Shown one piece after another: positions 16,518 to 23,583 of a stretch of 33,786 nucleotides of DNA. This DNA comes from Pseudomonadota bacterium (GTDB taxonomy: Bacteria; Pseudomonadota; Alphaproteobacteria; Rhodospirillales; Magnetospirillaceae). The stretch covers positions 1 through 33,786 of the forward strand of contig JAEXAH010000127.1 in NCBI GenBank assembly GCA_023458315.1, written 5' to 3'. The notes beneath the pieces were generated by a model. The model was not told where the DNA came from and did not search any database. It worked only from the letters and a program-made list of their open reading frames with translations. Each line of letters begins with the position of its first letter. The stretch's first letter is position 1. The translations under genes were made by a program, and so were the position numbers.

Positions 16518-17474
16518 ATGCCCCCCCTGTCCCCGCTTCGCCCCGCCATCGCCATCGCCGGCCCCACCGCCTCGGGCAAGTCGGGGCTGGCGCTGGCCGT
16601 CGCCCGTGAATTCGACGGCGTGGTGATCAACGCCGATTCCATGCAGGTCTACGACGTGCTGCGGGTGATCACCGCCCGCCCCGCCCCCGAGGACGAGGCG
16701 CAGGCCCCCCACCGCGTCTACGGCGTGCTGCCGCCGTCGGTGGCGTGCTCGGCGGCGCTGTGGAAGGATCTGGCCGCCGAAGCCATGCAACAGACCTGGG
16801 CGGCGGGCAAGCTGCCGGTGGTGGTGGGCGGCACCGGCCTGTACCTGCGCACGCTGATGCACGGCATCTCGCCGGTGCCGGAAATCCCCGAGGACATCCG
16901 GGCCGAGGCCCGCGCCCGCCTGGAGCGCCAGGGCAACGCCGCGTTCCATGCCGAACTGGCGGCGCGCGACCCGGTGATGGCGGCGCGGCTGGACCCCGCC
17001 AACAGCCAGCGTCTGGCCCGCGCCTGGGAAGTGATCGAAGCCACCGGCCGCTCGCTGGCGGAATGGCAGGCCCTGCCCATGGAGGGCGGCGTGGCGGCGC
17101 GCTGGCGGACCTTCGCCCTGCTGCCGCCGCGCGACGCGCTGTACGCCAATTGCGACCGCCGTTTCGCCATGATGATGGAGCATGGCGCCCCCGACGAAGT
17201 GCGGGCCTTGCTGGACCTGAACCTGGACCCGGCGCTGCCCGCCATGAAGGCGCTGGGCGTGCCGGAACTGGCCGGATGGCTAGGCGGCGCCTGGGATCGC
17301 GCCACCGCCGAGGCAAGGGCGCGCCAGTCCACCCGCAACTATGCCAAGCGCCAGATGACATGGTTCCGCAATCAGCTTGATGCGCCGGAAGTGCTTTCCG
17401 CGCAATTTTCGGAAAGCCTTACCCCAGGAATCTTTGCAATTATTCGCCAGTTTCTGTTGACCGCAAACGATTGA
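16518..17474 (+). CDS. miaA: tRNA dimethylallyltransferase (MiaA)
   Basis: It adds the isopentenyl group to A37 of tRNAs reading codons that start with U. The 318-residue protein has the P-loop GPTASGKS (about 14-21), the NADSMQVYDVLRVITARP segment with its catalytic Asp/Ser/Gln residues, VVGGTGLYLRTLMHGI, and the tRNA-binding helices (RRFAMMMEHGAPDEV, MKALGVPELAGWL, ARQSTRNYAKRQMTWFRNQ). The ATG at 16518 is chosen because the longer frame needs a TTG and would place extra residues before the P-loop strand. Its ribosome binding site is weak. It is divergent from the chemotaxis receptor and lies about 100 bases before ilvB. Confidence 0.95.
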   Translation: MPPLSPLRPAIAIAGPTASGKSGLALAVAREFDGVVINADSMQVYDVLRVITARPAPEDEAQAPHRVYGVLPPSVACSAALWKDLAAEAMQQTWAAGKLPVVVGGTGLYLRTLMHGISPVPEIPEDIRAEARARLERQGNAAFHAELAARDPVMAARLDPANSQRLARAWEVIEATGRSLAEWQALPMEGGVAARWRTFALLPPRDALYANCDRRFAMMMEHGAPDEVRALLDLNLDPALPAMKALGVPELAGWLGGAWDRATAEARARQSTRNYAKRQMTWFRNQLDAPEVLSAQFSESLTPGIFAIIRQFLLTAND

Positions 17475-17573
17475 GCAGCTAGCTTGTGCCGCTCGCGCCA
17501 CCCCATGGCCGCGCGTATGCTCGCGCGGTCGCATCAGGGGAGGCACGACAGCCAGTTAGGAAAGGGTGCGTAG

Positions 17574-19340
17574 ATGGCACATCAGGACACGTTGAACGGA
17601 GCTGAAATCCTCTTGAAAGCCCTTGTCGACCAGGGCGTCGAGGTCATTTTCGGGTATCCGGGCGGCGCGGTACTTCCCATCTATGACGAGTTGTTCAAGC
17701 AGAACCGGCTGCGCCACATCCTGGTGCGCCACGAACAGGCCGCCGTGCACGCCGCCGAGGGCTACGCCCGCTCGACCGGCAAGGTCGGCTGCGTGCTGGT
17801 CACGTCCGGCCCCGGCGCCACCAACACCGTCACCGGCCTGACCGACGCGCTGATGGATTCCATCCCGCTGGTCTGCATCACCGGCCAGGTGCCCACCAGC
17901 CTGATCGGCAACGACGCCTTCCAGGAAGCGGACATCACCGGCATCACCCGGCCGTGCACCAAGCACAATTATCTGGTCAAGGACGTCAACAACCTGGCCA
18001 AGACCATCCACGAGGCGTTCCACGTCGCGCGCAGCGGCCGCCCCGGCCCGGTGCTGATCGATCTGCCCAAGGACGTGGTTCAGGCCAAGGGCGACTACCA
18101 GCCGCCGTCGCGGGTGAAGTCCAAGTACAAGCCCCAGGTCAAGGGCGACCTGAAGGCCATCGAAGCCGCGGTCGAGCTGATCGCCAAGGCCAAGCGCCCC
18201 ATCGTCTATGTGGGCGGCGGCGTCATCAATTCCGGCCCGGCGGCCTGTCAGTTGCTGACCCAGTTCGTGCGCATGACCGGCTTCCCGTGCACCCAGACCC
18301 TGATGGGCCTGGGCGCCTTCCCCGGCTCGGACCCGCTGAGCCTGGGCATGCTGGGCATGCACGGCACCTACGAAGCAAACCTTGCCATGCATGGCTGCGA
18401 CCTGATGATCAACATCGGCGCCCGCTTCGACGACCGCGTCACCGGCCGCGTCAACGCCTTCTCGCCCAAATCCAAGAAGATCCACATCGACATCGATCCC
18501 AGCTCGATCAACAAGAACGTGCTGGTCGACCTGTCGGTGATCGGCGACGCCGCCCACATCCTGGAAGACATGATCAAGGTGTGGAAGGCGCGTCAGGTCC
18601 GCGTGGACGACAAGGCGCTGAAGGCGTGGTGGTCCGAGATCGAGGGCTGGCGGTCGCGCAACTGCCTGCATTTCGAGAACTCGAACAAGATCATCAAGCC
18701 GCAATACGCCTTGCAGCGCCTGTACGAACTGACCAAGCACAAGAACCCCTACATCACCACCGAAGTGGGCCAGCACCAGATGTGGGCCGCCCAGCACTTC
18801 AAGTTCGAGCAGCCCAATCACTGGATGACCTCGGGCGGGTTGGGCACCATGGGCTATGGCCTGCCCGCCGCCATGGGCGTGCAGGCCGCCCATCCCGACG
18901 CGCTGGTCATCGACATCTCGGGCGAATCGTCGTTCCAGATGAACCTGCAAGAGATGGCCACCCTGTGCCAGCATCGCCTGCCGGTGAAGGTGTTCATCCT
19001 GAACAACCAGTACATGGGCATGGTGCGCCAGTGGCAGGAACTGATCCATGGCGGCCGTTATTCCGAGAGCCACATGCACACCCATCCGGATTTCGTGAAG
19101 CTGGCCGACGCCTTCGGCGCCGTCGGCCTGCGCGCCGAAACCCCCGGCGAGGTGGATGACGTGATCAAGGAAATGATGGCGGTGGATCGTCCGGTCATCG
19201 TCGATCTGCGCACCGACGCTTCGGAAAACTGCTTCCCCATGATCATGCCCGGCATGGCCCATAACGAAATGGTGCTTGGCCCGGAGGACCGGTCGCTGGA
19301 CAAGCCCGGTTCCGAGGAAGACGGCATGGTTCTGGTCTGA
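17574..19340 (+). CDS. ilvB: Acetolactate synthase, large catalytic subunit (IlvB/IlvI)
   Basis: It joins two pyruvates, or pyruvate and 2-oxobutyrate, using thiamine diphosphate and FAD. This is the first common step of valine, leucine and isoleucine synthesis. At 588 residues it is full length. The N-terminal ThDP-binding domain has VIFGYPGGAVLPIYDEL and the catalytic Glu54 (VRHEQAAVHAAEGYARSTG). The middle FAD domain has GARFDDRVTGR. The C-terminal ThDP motif spans about 450-478 (GESSFQMNLQEMATLCQHRL...ILNN). GES replaces the more common GDG/GDA, a variation I believe is usual in alphaproteobacteria. Ribosome binding site AGGAAAGGG precedes the ATG. ilvN follows after 20 bases. Confidence 0.96.
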   Translation: MAHQDTLNGAEILLKALVDQGVEVIFGYPGGAVLPIYDELFKQNRLRHILVRHEQAAVHAAEGYARSTGKVGCVLVTSGPGATNTVTGLTDALMDSIPLVCITGQVPTSLIGNDAFQEADITGITRPCTKHNYLVKDVNNLAKTIHEAFHVARSGRPGPVLIDLPKDVVQAKGDYQPPSRVKSKYKPQVKGDLKAIEAAVELIAKAKRPIVYVGGGVINSGPAACQLLTQFVRMTGFPCTQTLMGLGAFPGSDPLSLGMLGMHGTYEANLAMHGCDLMINIGARFDDRVTGRVNAFSPKSKKIHIDIDPSSINKNVLVDLSVIGDAAHILEDMIKVWKARQVRVDDKALKAWWSEIEGWRSRNCLHFENSNKIIKPQYALQRLYELTKHKNPYITTEVGQHQMWAAQHFKFEQPNHWMTSGGLGTMGYGLPAAMGVQAAHPDALVIDISGESSFQMNLQEMATLCQHRLPVKVFILNNQYMGMVRQWQELIHGGRYSESHMHTHPDFVKLADAFGAVGLRAETPGEVDDVIKEMMAVDRPVIVDLRTDASENCFPMIMPGMAHNEMVLGPEDRSLDKPGSEEDGMVLV

Positions 19341-19360
19341 GACACGGGGAAATCGAGAAA

Positions 19361-19876
19361 ATGACTCATATCGCTGAACCCATCGAGCGCCACACCATCG
19401 CCGTCCTGGTGGACAACGAAGCCGGTGTGCTGGCCCGCGTCATCGGCCTGTTCTCGGGCCGTGGCTACAACATCGAAAGCCTGACGGTGGCCGAGGTGGA
19501 TAACCGCGAGCAGCTCTCGCGCATCACCATCGTCACCACCGGCACCAAGATGATCGTCGAGCAGATCAAGAACCAGTTGCGCCGTCTGGTGCCGGTTCAC
19601 AAGGTCAGCGACCTGACCATCGAGGGCGCCCATGTCAGCCGCGAACTGGCCCTGGTCAAGGTGGCCAGCACCGGCGAGAAGCGGGTGGAAGCGCTGCGCA
19701 TCGCCGACATCTTCCGCGCCAACGTCATCGACGCCACCAACGAATCCTTCGTGTTCGAGGTGGTGGGCGCCACCGACAAGGTCGACGCCTTCATCAAGCT
19801 GATGGAACCGCTGGGTCTGGTGGACGTGTCGCGCACCGGCGTGGTCGCCATCGCCCGCGGCCCCGCCGCGCTGTAA
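19361..19876 (+). CDS. ilvN: Acetolactate synthase, small regulatory subunit (IlvN/IlvH)
   Basis: The regulatory partner of IlvB, giving valine feedback inhibition and full activity. The 171-residue protein has an N-terminal ACT domain (RHTIAVLVDNEAGVLARVIGLFSGRGYNIESLTVAEVD). The second conserved domain (SRELALVKVASTGEKRVEALRIADIFRANVIDAT...GATDKVDAFIKLMEPLGLVDVSRTGVVAIARGP) completes the usual length. It is 20 bases after ilvB in an evident operon. The last codons and stop are duplicated directly downstream (see the tandem repeat). Confidence 0.96.
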   Translation: MTHIAEPIERHTIAVLVDNEAGVLARVIGLFSGRGYNIESLTVAEVDNREQLSRITIVTTGTKMIVEQIKNQLRRLVPVHKVSDLTIEGAHVSRELALVKVASTGEKRVEALRIADIFRANVIDATNESFVFEVVGATDKVDAFIKLMEPLGLVDVSRTGVVAIARGPAAL

Positions 19877-19902
19877 TCACCCGCGGCCCCGCCGCGCTGT
19901 AA
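19854..19902 (+). repeat. Tandem duplication of the ilvN 3' end
   Basis: CCCGCGGCCCCGCCGCGCTG plus TAA (19854-19876) is repeated exactly at 19880-19902, with three bases (TCA) between copies, giving a 26-base period. The first copy encodes the last residues RGPAAL and the stop. The second lies outside the gene. Confidence 0.95.
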
Positions 19903-19922
19903 GACATAAGTTTTATTGCCGG

Positions 19923-19962
19923 AAACGGCCCGCGCGGAGTACCGTGCGGGCCGTTTTCTTTT
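19923..19962 (+). terminator. Rho-independent terminator of ilvB-ilvN
   Basis: AAACGGCCCGCgCGG-agta-CCGtGCGGGCCGTTT is followed by TCTTTTC. It separates ilvBN from the yjhX gene, so ilvC downstream must be transcribed separately or by read-through. Confidence 0.88.
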
Positions 19963-20132
19963 CCGGGAACGTCCCGGCAGAGGGTTTTATGTCAGAGGTT
20001 GTCGTCCGCTAGCGACCCAGGCCACAGGCTTGCGGTCGGTTCACAGCCCCTCCCCAGCGGAGGCGGGTGGCTTCGTGCGCCCGCGCGTTGGCGATGTCGG
20101 GGCCGTCGAGACAACGGACATATCTGACCATC

Positions 20133-20393
20133 ATGAACGTCAACCGAAACGACCAGCGCGTGCTGCACGCGCTGGCACAGGGCGGACTTATCCGCCTTGA
20201 ACGCGACCCGTCCACCGGCGCCGTGACCGAGGCCCTGTGCCTCAACCGCGACGGCTGGGCGCTGTCCCCTTTCTCCATCGACACCTTCAAGCGGCTGAAG
20301 CGCCGACGCCTGATCGCCTCGACCGGCGGCGGGCCGTACCGCATCACCCGCCACGGGCTGGCGGCCGTGCGGTCGCAGCCGGACAATCGTTGA
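20133..20393 (+). CDS. yjhX: YjhX (TopAI) family protein, putative topoisomerase I inhibitor/toxin
   Basis: An 86-residue protein whose layout matches the YjhX family: MNVNRNDQRVLHALAQGGLI, then RLERDPSTGAV and a variable middle, then FKRLKRRRLIAST, PYRITRHGL and the C-terminal end VRSQPDNR. In E. coli, YjhX (TopAI) binds and inhibits DNA topoisomerase I, and a neighbouring acetyltransferase YjhQ acts as its antitoxin. That function is established for E. coli and only inferred here. No YjhQ-like gene is present. A methyltransferase gene starts 11 bases downstream, almost certainly in the same operon. The 170 bases upstream, after the ilvN terminator, hold no larger gene. Confidence 0.8.
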   Translation: MNVNRNDQRVLHALAQGGLIRLERDPSTGAVTEALCLNRDGWALSPFSIDTFKRLKRRRLIASTGGGPYRITRHGLAAVRSQPDNR

Positions 20394-20404
20394 GGAATGT
20401 TCCC

Positions 20405-21124
20405 ATGAGCACCGATTTCTATCTGATGTTCGGCGACCTGCCCCGCCAGGGGCCGGGCAGCGACGCCACCACCCGCGCCGCCCTGGCGCGGGTGCGCCCC
20501 CTTTTGCCGCCCGCGCCGCGCGTGGCCGATTTCGCCTGCGGCACCGGCCGCGCCAGTCTGGTGCTGGCCGAGGATCTGGCCGTGCCCGTCACCGCCTTCG
20601 ACATCCGCCCCGATTATCTGCGGCGGCTGACCCGGGCGGCGGCGGCGCGCGGCCTGGGCGACCGCATCCACCCGCTATGCGCCGATCTGGCCGCCCCACC
20701 CTTCGCCCCGGCGCAGTTGGACCTGATCTGGTGCGAGGGCGCCGCTTTCGTGCTGGGGGCCGAACGCTCCTGCCGCCAATGGGCGCCGCTGTTGCGGCCG
20801 GGCGGCTGGCTGGCGTTTTCCGACATGGTGTGGGGCGCCGCCCCGGCGGCCGAGGCCAAGGCCGGGCTGGCCGAATTGGGCGTCACCCTGCCCGACCGCG
20901 ACGGGCTGCTGGCGGCGGTGCGGGCGGCGGGGCTGACGCCGCGCCATGTGCTGACCCTGCCCAATGCCGATTGGTGGGACGAATATTATGTCCCCCTGGC
21001 GGAATTGCTGGAGAAACAGCCGCCCTCGCCCGAGGTCGATGCGGTCTGGCGCGAAATAGAAATACGGTGGGCGCATCCCGAATCCACCGATTATGTCTTC
21101 GTGCTGGCGCAACGCGCGGGCTGA
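20405..21124 (+). CDS. Class I SAM-dependent methyltransferase
   Basis: A 239-residue cytoplasmic methyltransferase. Its N-terminus MSTDFYLMFGDLPRQGPGSDATTRAAL is followed by motif I ADFACGTGRASLVLAE, the acidic end of strand 2 (TAFDIRPDYLRRL), the motif II region DRIHPLCADLAAPPF and the post-motif DLIWCEGAAFVLG. Then comes LLRPGGWLAFSDMVWG. The substrate cannot be read. E. coli yjhX-yjhQ is followed by a methyltransferase-like gene, yjhP, so this may be its counterpart in a shortened cluster. That equivalence is inference. GAGGA nine bases upstream of the ATG overlaps the yjhX stop, suggesting coupled translation. Confidence 0.85.
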   Translation: MSTDFYLMFGDLPRQGPGSDATTRAALARVRPLLPPAPRVADFACGTGRASLVLAEDLAVPVTAFDIRPDYLRRLTRAAAARGLGDRIHPLCADLAAPPFAPAQLDLIWCEGAAFVLGAERSCRQWAPLLRPGGWLAFSDMVWGAAPAAEAKAGLAELGVTLPDRDGLLAAVRAAGLTPRHVLTLPNADWWDEYYVPLAELLEKQPPSPEVDAVWREIEIRWAHPESTDYVFVLAQRAG

Positions 21125-21237
21125 CGCTATTGTCGGGCGCCATAAGGCGGCGTGGCGCCCGACATTGCCGGGCGCCCCGGAAACCTGTAAGGTCCGCCGC
21201 TCGAAATTCTGCTCGCGAAAGCTCACGGGGTACTGAA

Positions 21238-22257
21238 ATGCGCGTCTATTACGATCGGGATGCCGACGTCAATCTGATCAAGGGCAAGAAGGTTGCCATC
21301 ATCGGCTACGGTTCGCAGGGTCACGCCCATGCGCTGAACCTGCGCGATTCCGGCGCCAAGGACGTGGCCGTCGGTCTGCGTCCCGGTTCGGCCACCGTCA
21401 AGAAGGCCGAAGGCGAGGGCCTGAAGGTCATGTCGCCGGCCGACGCTGCCGCCTGGGCCGACGTGGTGATGATCCTCACCCCCGACGAGTTGCAGGCCGA
21501 GATCTATTACCGTGATCTGGCCCCGAACCTGAAGCAGGGCGCCGCCCTGGTGTTCGCCCACGGCCTGAACATCCATTTCGGCCTGATCGAAGCCCGCGCC
21601 GACCTGGACGTGTTCATGGTTGCCCCCAAGGGCCCCGGCCACACCGTCCGCGGCGAATACCAGAAGGGCGGCGGTGTCCCCTGTCTGGTGGCCGTGGCCC
21701 AGAACGCCACCGGCAACGCGCTGGAAATCGCCCTGTCCTACGCCTCCGCCATCGGCGGCGGCCGTTCGGGCATCATCGAGACCAGCTTCCGCGAGGAATG
21801 CGAGACCGACCTGTTCGGCGAGCAGGTCGTGCTGTGCGGCGGTCTGACCAAGCTGATCCAGTACGGCTTCGAGACCCTGGTCGAAGCGGGCTACGCCCCC
21901 GAGATGGCCTATTTCGAGTGCCTGCACGAAGTGAAGCTGATCGTCGACCTGATCTATGAAGGCGGCATCGCCAACATGCGCTACTCGATCTCGAACACCG
22001 CCGAATACGGCGATTACGTGACCGGCCCGCGCATCATCACCGAAGAGACCAAGGCCGAGATGAAGCGCGTGCTGGAAGACATCCAGTCCGGCCGCTTCGT
22101 CCGCGATTGGATGCTGGAGTGCAAGGCCGGCCAGCCGTCCTTCAAGGCCACCCGCCGCATCCAGTCCGAGCATGGCATCGAGCAGGTGGGCGAGCGTCTG
22201 CGCGGCATGATGCCGTGGATCGCCAAGAACAAGCTGGTCGACAAGGCCAAGAACTAA
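21238..22257 (+). CDS. ilvC: Ketol-acid reductoisomerase, class I (IlvC)
   Basis: It converts acetolactate and acetohydroxybutyrate to their dihydroxy acids by Mg-dependent alkyl migration and NADPH reduction. The 339-residue length is typical of class I. The Rossmann motif GYGSQGHA (23-30), His108 (VFAHGLNIHFG), Lys131 (APKGPGH), the metal ligands Asp191/Glu195 (ETDLFGEQ) and Glu227/Glu231 (ECLHEVKLI) are all present. The N-terminus MRVYYDRDADVNLIKGKKV is complete. It is separated from ilvBN by the yjhX-methyltransferase pair and is followed by a strong terminator. Confidence 0.97.
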   Translation: MRVYYDRDADVNLIKGKKVAIIGYGSQGHAHALNLRDSGAKDVAVGLRPGSATVKKAEGEGLKVMSPADAAAWADVVMILTPDELQAEIYYRDLAPNLKQGAALVFAHGLNIHFGLIEARADLDVFMVAPKGPGHTVRGEYQKGGGVPCLVAVAQNATGNALEIALSYASAIGGGRSGIIETSFREECETDLFGEQVVLCGGLTKLIQYGFETLVEAGYAPEMAYFECLHEVKLIVDLIYEGGIANMRYSISNTAEYGDYVTGPRIITEETKAEMKRVLEDIQSGRFVRDWMLECKAGQPSFKATRRIQSEHGIEQVGERLRGMMPWIAKNKLVDKAKN

Positions 22258-22279
22258 GCCTGTTTCCGACTAACGGCGC

Positions 22280-22316
22280 AAAACCCCCGGGGAGACATCC
22301 CCGGGGGTTTTGTTTT
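22280..22316 (+). terminator. Rho-independent terminator of ilvC
   Basis: AAAACCCCCGGGG-agacat-CCCCGGGGGTTTT plus GTTTT, starting 23 bases past the ilvC stop. It is symmetrical enough to work in either direction. Confidence 0.92.
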
Positions 22317-22354
22317 AGAATGTCTTCAACCGAGACGTTCCGAGGGGTCCGGCC

Positions 22355-23095
22355 ATGCGCGCCCTCTGTGTCCTGCTGCTCACCCTGTTGCTGGCGATCC
22401 CTGCCCGCGCCGAGGACAACGCCGCGCCGCCCGACTTCCTGCGCTTCGTCACCAATCCGCTGCCGCCGTTGCAGATCGACCGCGACGGCCAGCCCGACGG
22501 CGCCGTGCTGGAGGTGCTGCGCGAATTGTGCGCCCGCATGAACCAACCCTATGCCGTCGAATTCCTGCCCTTTTCCCGCGCCCTGGCGGCGCCGCGCCAG
22601 ACCCCGGCCACCGGCTTCGCCGGGGCGTCGCGCATCCCCGACCGCGAACCCCATTACAAATGGATCGGCCCCTTGATCCATGACGAGATCGTGCTGGCCA
22701 CCCGCAAGGATCTGCGCCCCGCCCCCGCCAGCCTGGAGGCCGCCCGGCCGCTGCGCATCGGCGTGCTGCTGGGCGGCCACACCGAAACCCGGCTGCGCCA
22801 GATGGGCTTCGACAATCTGGAACGGCTGGTGGATTACCAGACCGGCGCCCGCATGCTGAAACTGGGCCGCATCGACGTGTGGGCGGCGTCGCGCCTGTCC
22901 ATCCCCTATCTTTACCGCAGCCTGGATGCCGACCCCGCCGAGCTGGATTTCGGCGCCATCGTCGCCCACAACGACGTCTATCTGGCGGCCTCGGTGGACA
23001 TCCCCAACGCCACCATCGCCGCCTGGCAAAAAGCCCTGGACCGCATGCACGCCCAAGGCCGCGTCACCGACATCACCAACCGCTTCCGCGAGTGA
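22355..23095 (+). CDS. Periplasmic solute-binding-like protein (SBP family 3 type)
   Basis: A 246-residue exported protein with a clear signal peptide (MRALCVLLLTLLLAIPARA, cleavage after ARA). The mature part resembles family 3 amino-acid-type binding proteins: FVTNPLPPLQIDRDGQPDGAVLEVLRELCARM, then VEFLPFSRALAAPRQTPATGFAGASRIPDREPHYKWIGPL and IGVLLGGHTETRLRQMGF. The C-terminal RMHAQGRVTDITNRF is typical of the family. No permease or ATPase gene is adjacent, so it may be an orphan receptor rather than a transporter part. AGGGG precedes the ATG at about 8 bases. Ligand unknown. Confidence 0.75.
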   Translation: MRALCVLLLTLLLAIPARAEDNAAPPDFLRFVTNPLPPLQIDRDGQPDGAVLEVLRELCARMNQPYAVEFLPFSRALAAPRQTPATGFAGASRIPDREPHYKWIGPLIHDEIVLATRKDLRPAPASLEAARPLRIGVLLGGHTETRLRQMGFDNLERLVDYQTGARMLKLGRIDVWAASRLSIPYLYRSLDADPAELDFGAIVAHNDVYLAASVDIPNATIAAWQKALDRMHAQGRVTDITNRFRE

Positions 23096-23139
23096 AGAGG
23101 CGACTCCCAAACCCCAGGATCACGTGCTAAGGTTGCGCC

Positions 23140-23583
23140 ATGCGCAGACGATCGCCAAATTCCGTCACTCCGAAGCGAATGGCGCAACCGCCACAATCGC
23201 AACAGGACGAGGATGATTTGCAGGCCCTTGCCGACCGGATTTCCTATGGTGGAAACCCGGAACACAAGAAGCATCCCGGCGATTTCGGCCTCAACCCGCC
23301 CAGCCAGCCGCGCCAGGGCAAGACCCTGTGCGACGCCGCCGAGGTCTTCACCCGCGACGAAGCCACCCGTCTGGTGCAAGATGGCATCCGCAAGGGGCTG
23401 ATCAGCGAGCAGCGCCGCAACGGCTTCCCCCAGAATGTGTGGAGCGTGGCGGAAAACGGCACGCCGCTGGAAGCCATGCTTGAGAATCGGGACACGGGCA
23501 AATACCATGCCTATCCGATGTTTGAATACGACCCGCTGCGCGCCGAGGTCCTGAAGCGCTGGAAGCGCTCGAAAGCGACATGA
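23140..23583 (+). CDS. Unrecognised protein, first gene of a coupled pair (147 aa)
   Basis: I cannot name this family. The N-terminus is basic and Gln-rich (MRRRSPNSVTPKRMAQPPQSQQDED). The core looks conserved: ADRISYGGNPEHKKHPGDFGL, PRQGKTLCDAAEVFTRDEATRLVQDGIRKGLIS, FPQNVWSVAENGTPLEAML and the Tyr/His-rich GKYHAYPMFEYDPLRAEVLKRW. Conserved-looking His, Tyr and Trp residues could form a small enzymatic or toxin domain, but no known catalytic pattern is clear. Its TGA overlaps the ATG of the 438-aa gene (ATGA), so the two are translationally coupled. An in-frame ATG fourteen codons in is an alternative start. Confidence 0.75.
   Translation: MRRRSPNSVTPKRMAQPPQSQQDEDDLQALADRISYGGNPEHKKHPGDFGLNPPSQPRQGKTLCDAAEVFTRDEATRLVQDGIRKGLISEQRRNGFPQNVWSVAENGTPLEAMLENRDTGKYHAYPMFEYDPLRAEVLKRWKRSKAT

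Noticed and set aside
17505..17573. A 22-codon frame ending TAG right against the ilvB ATG, considered as an attenuator leader peptide
   Set aside because: It contains two leucines and no valine or isoleucine, lacks a ribosome binding site, and no competing terminator structure is visible before ilvB.
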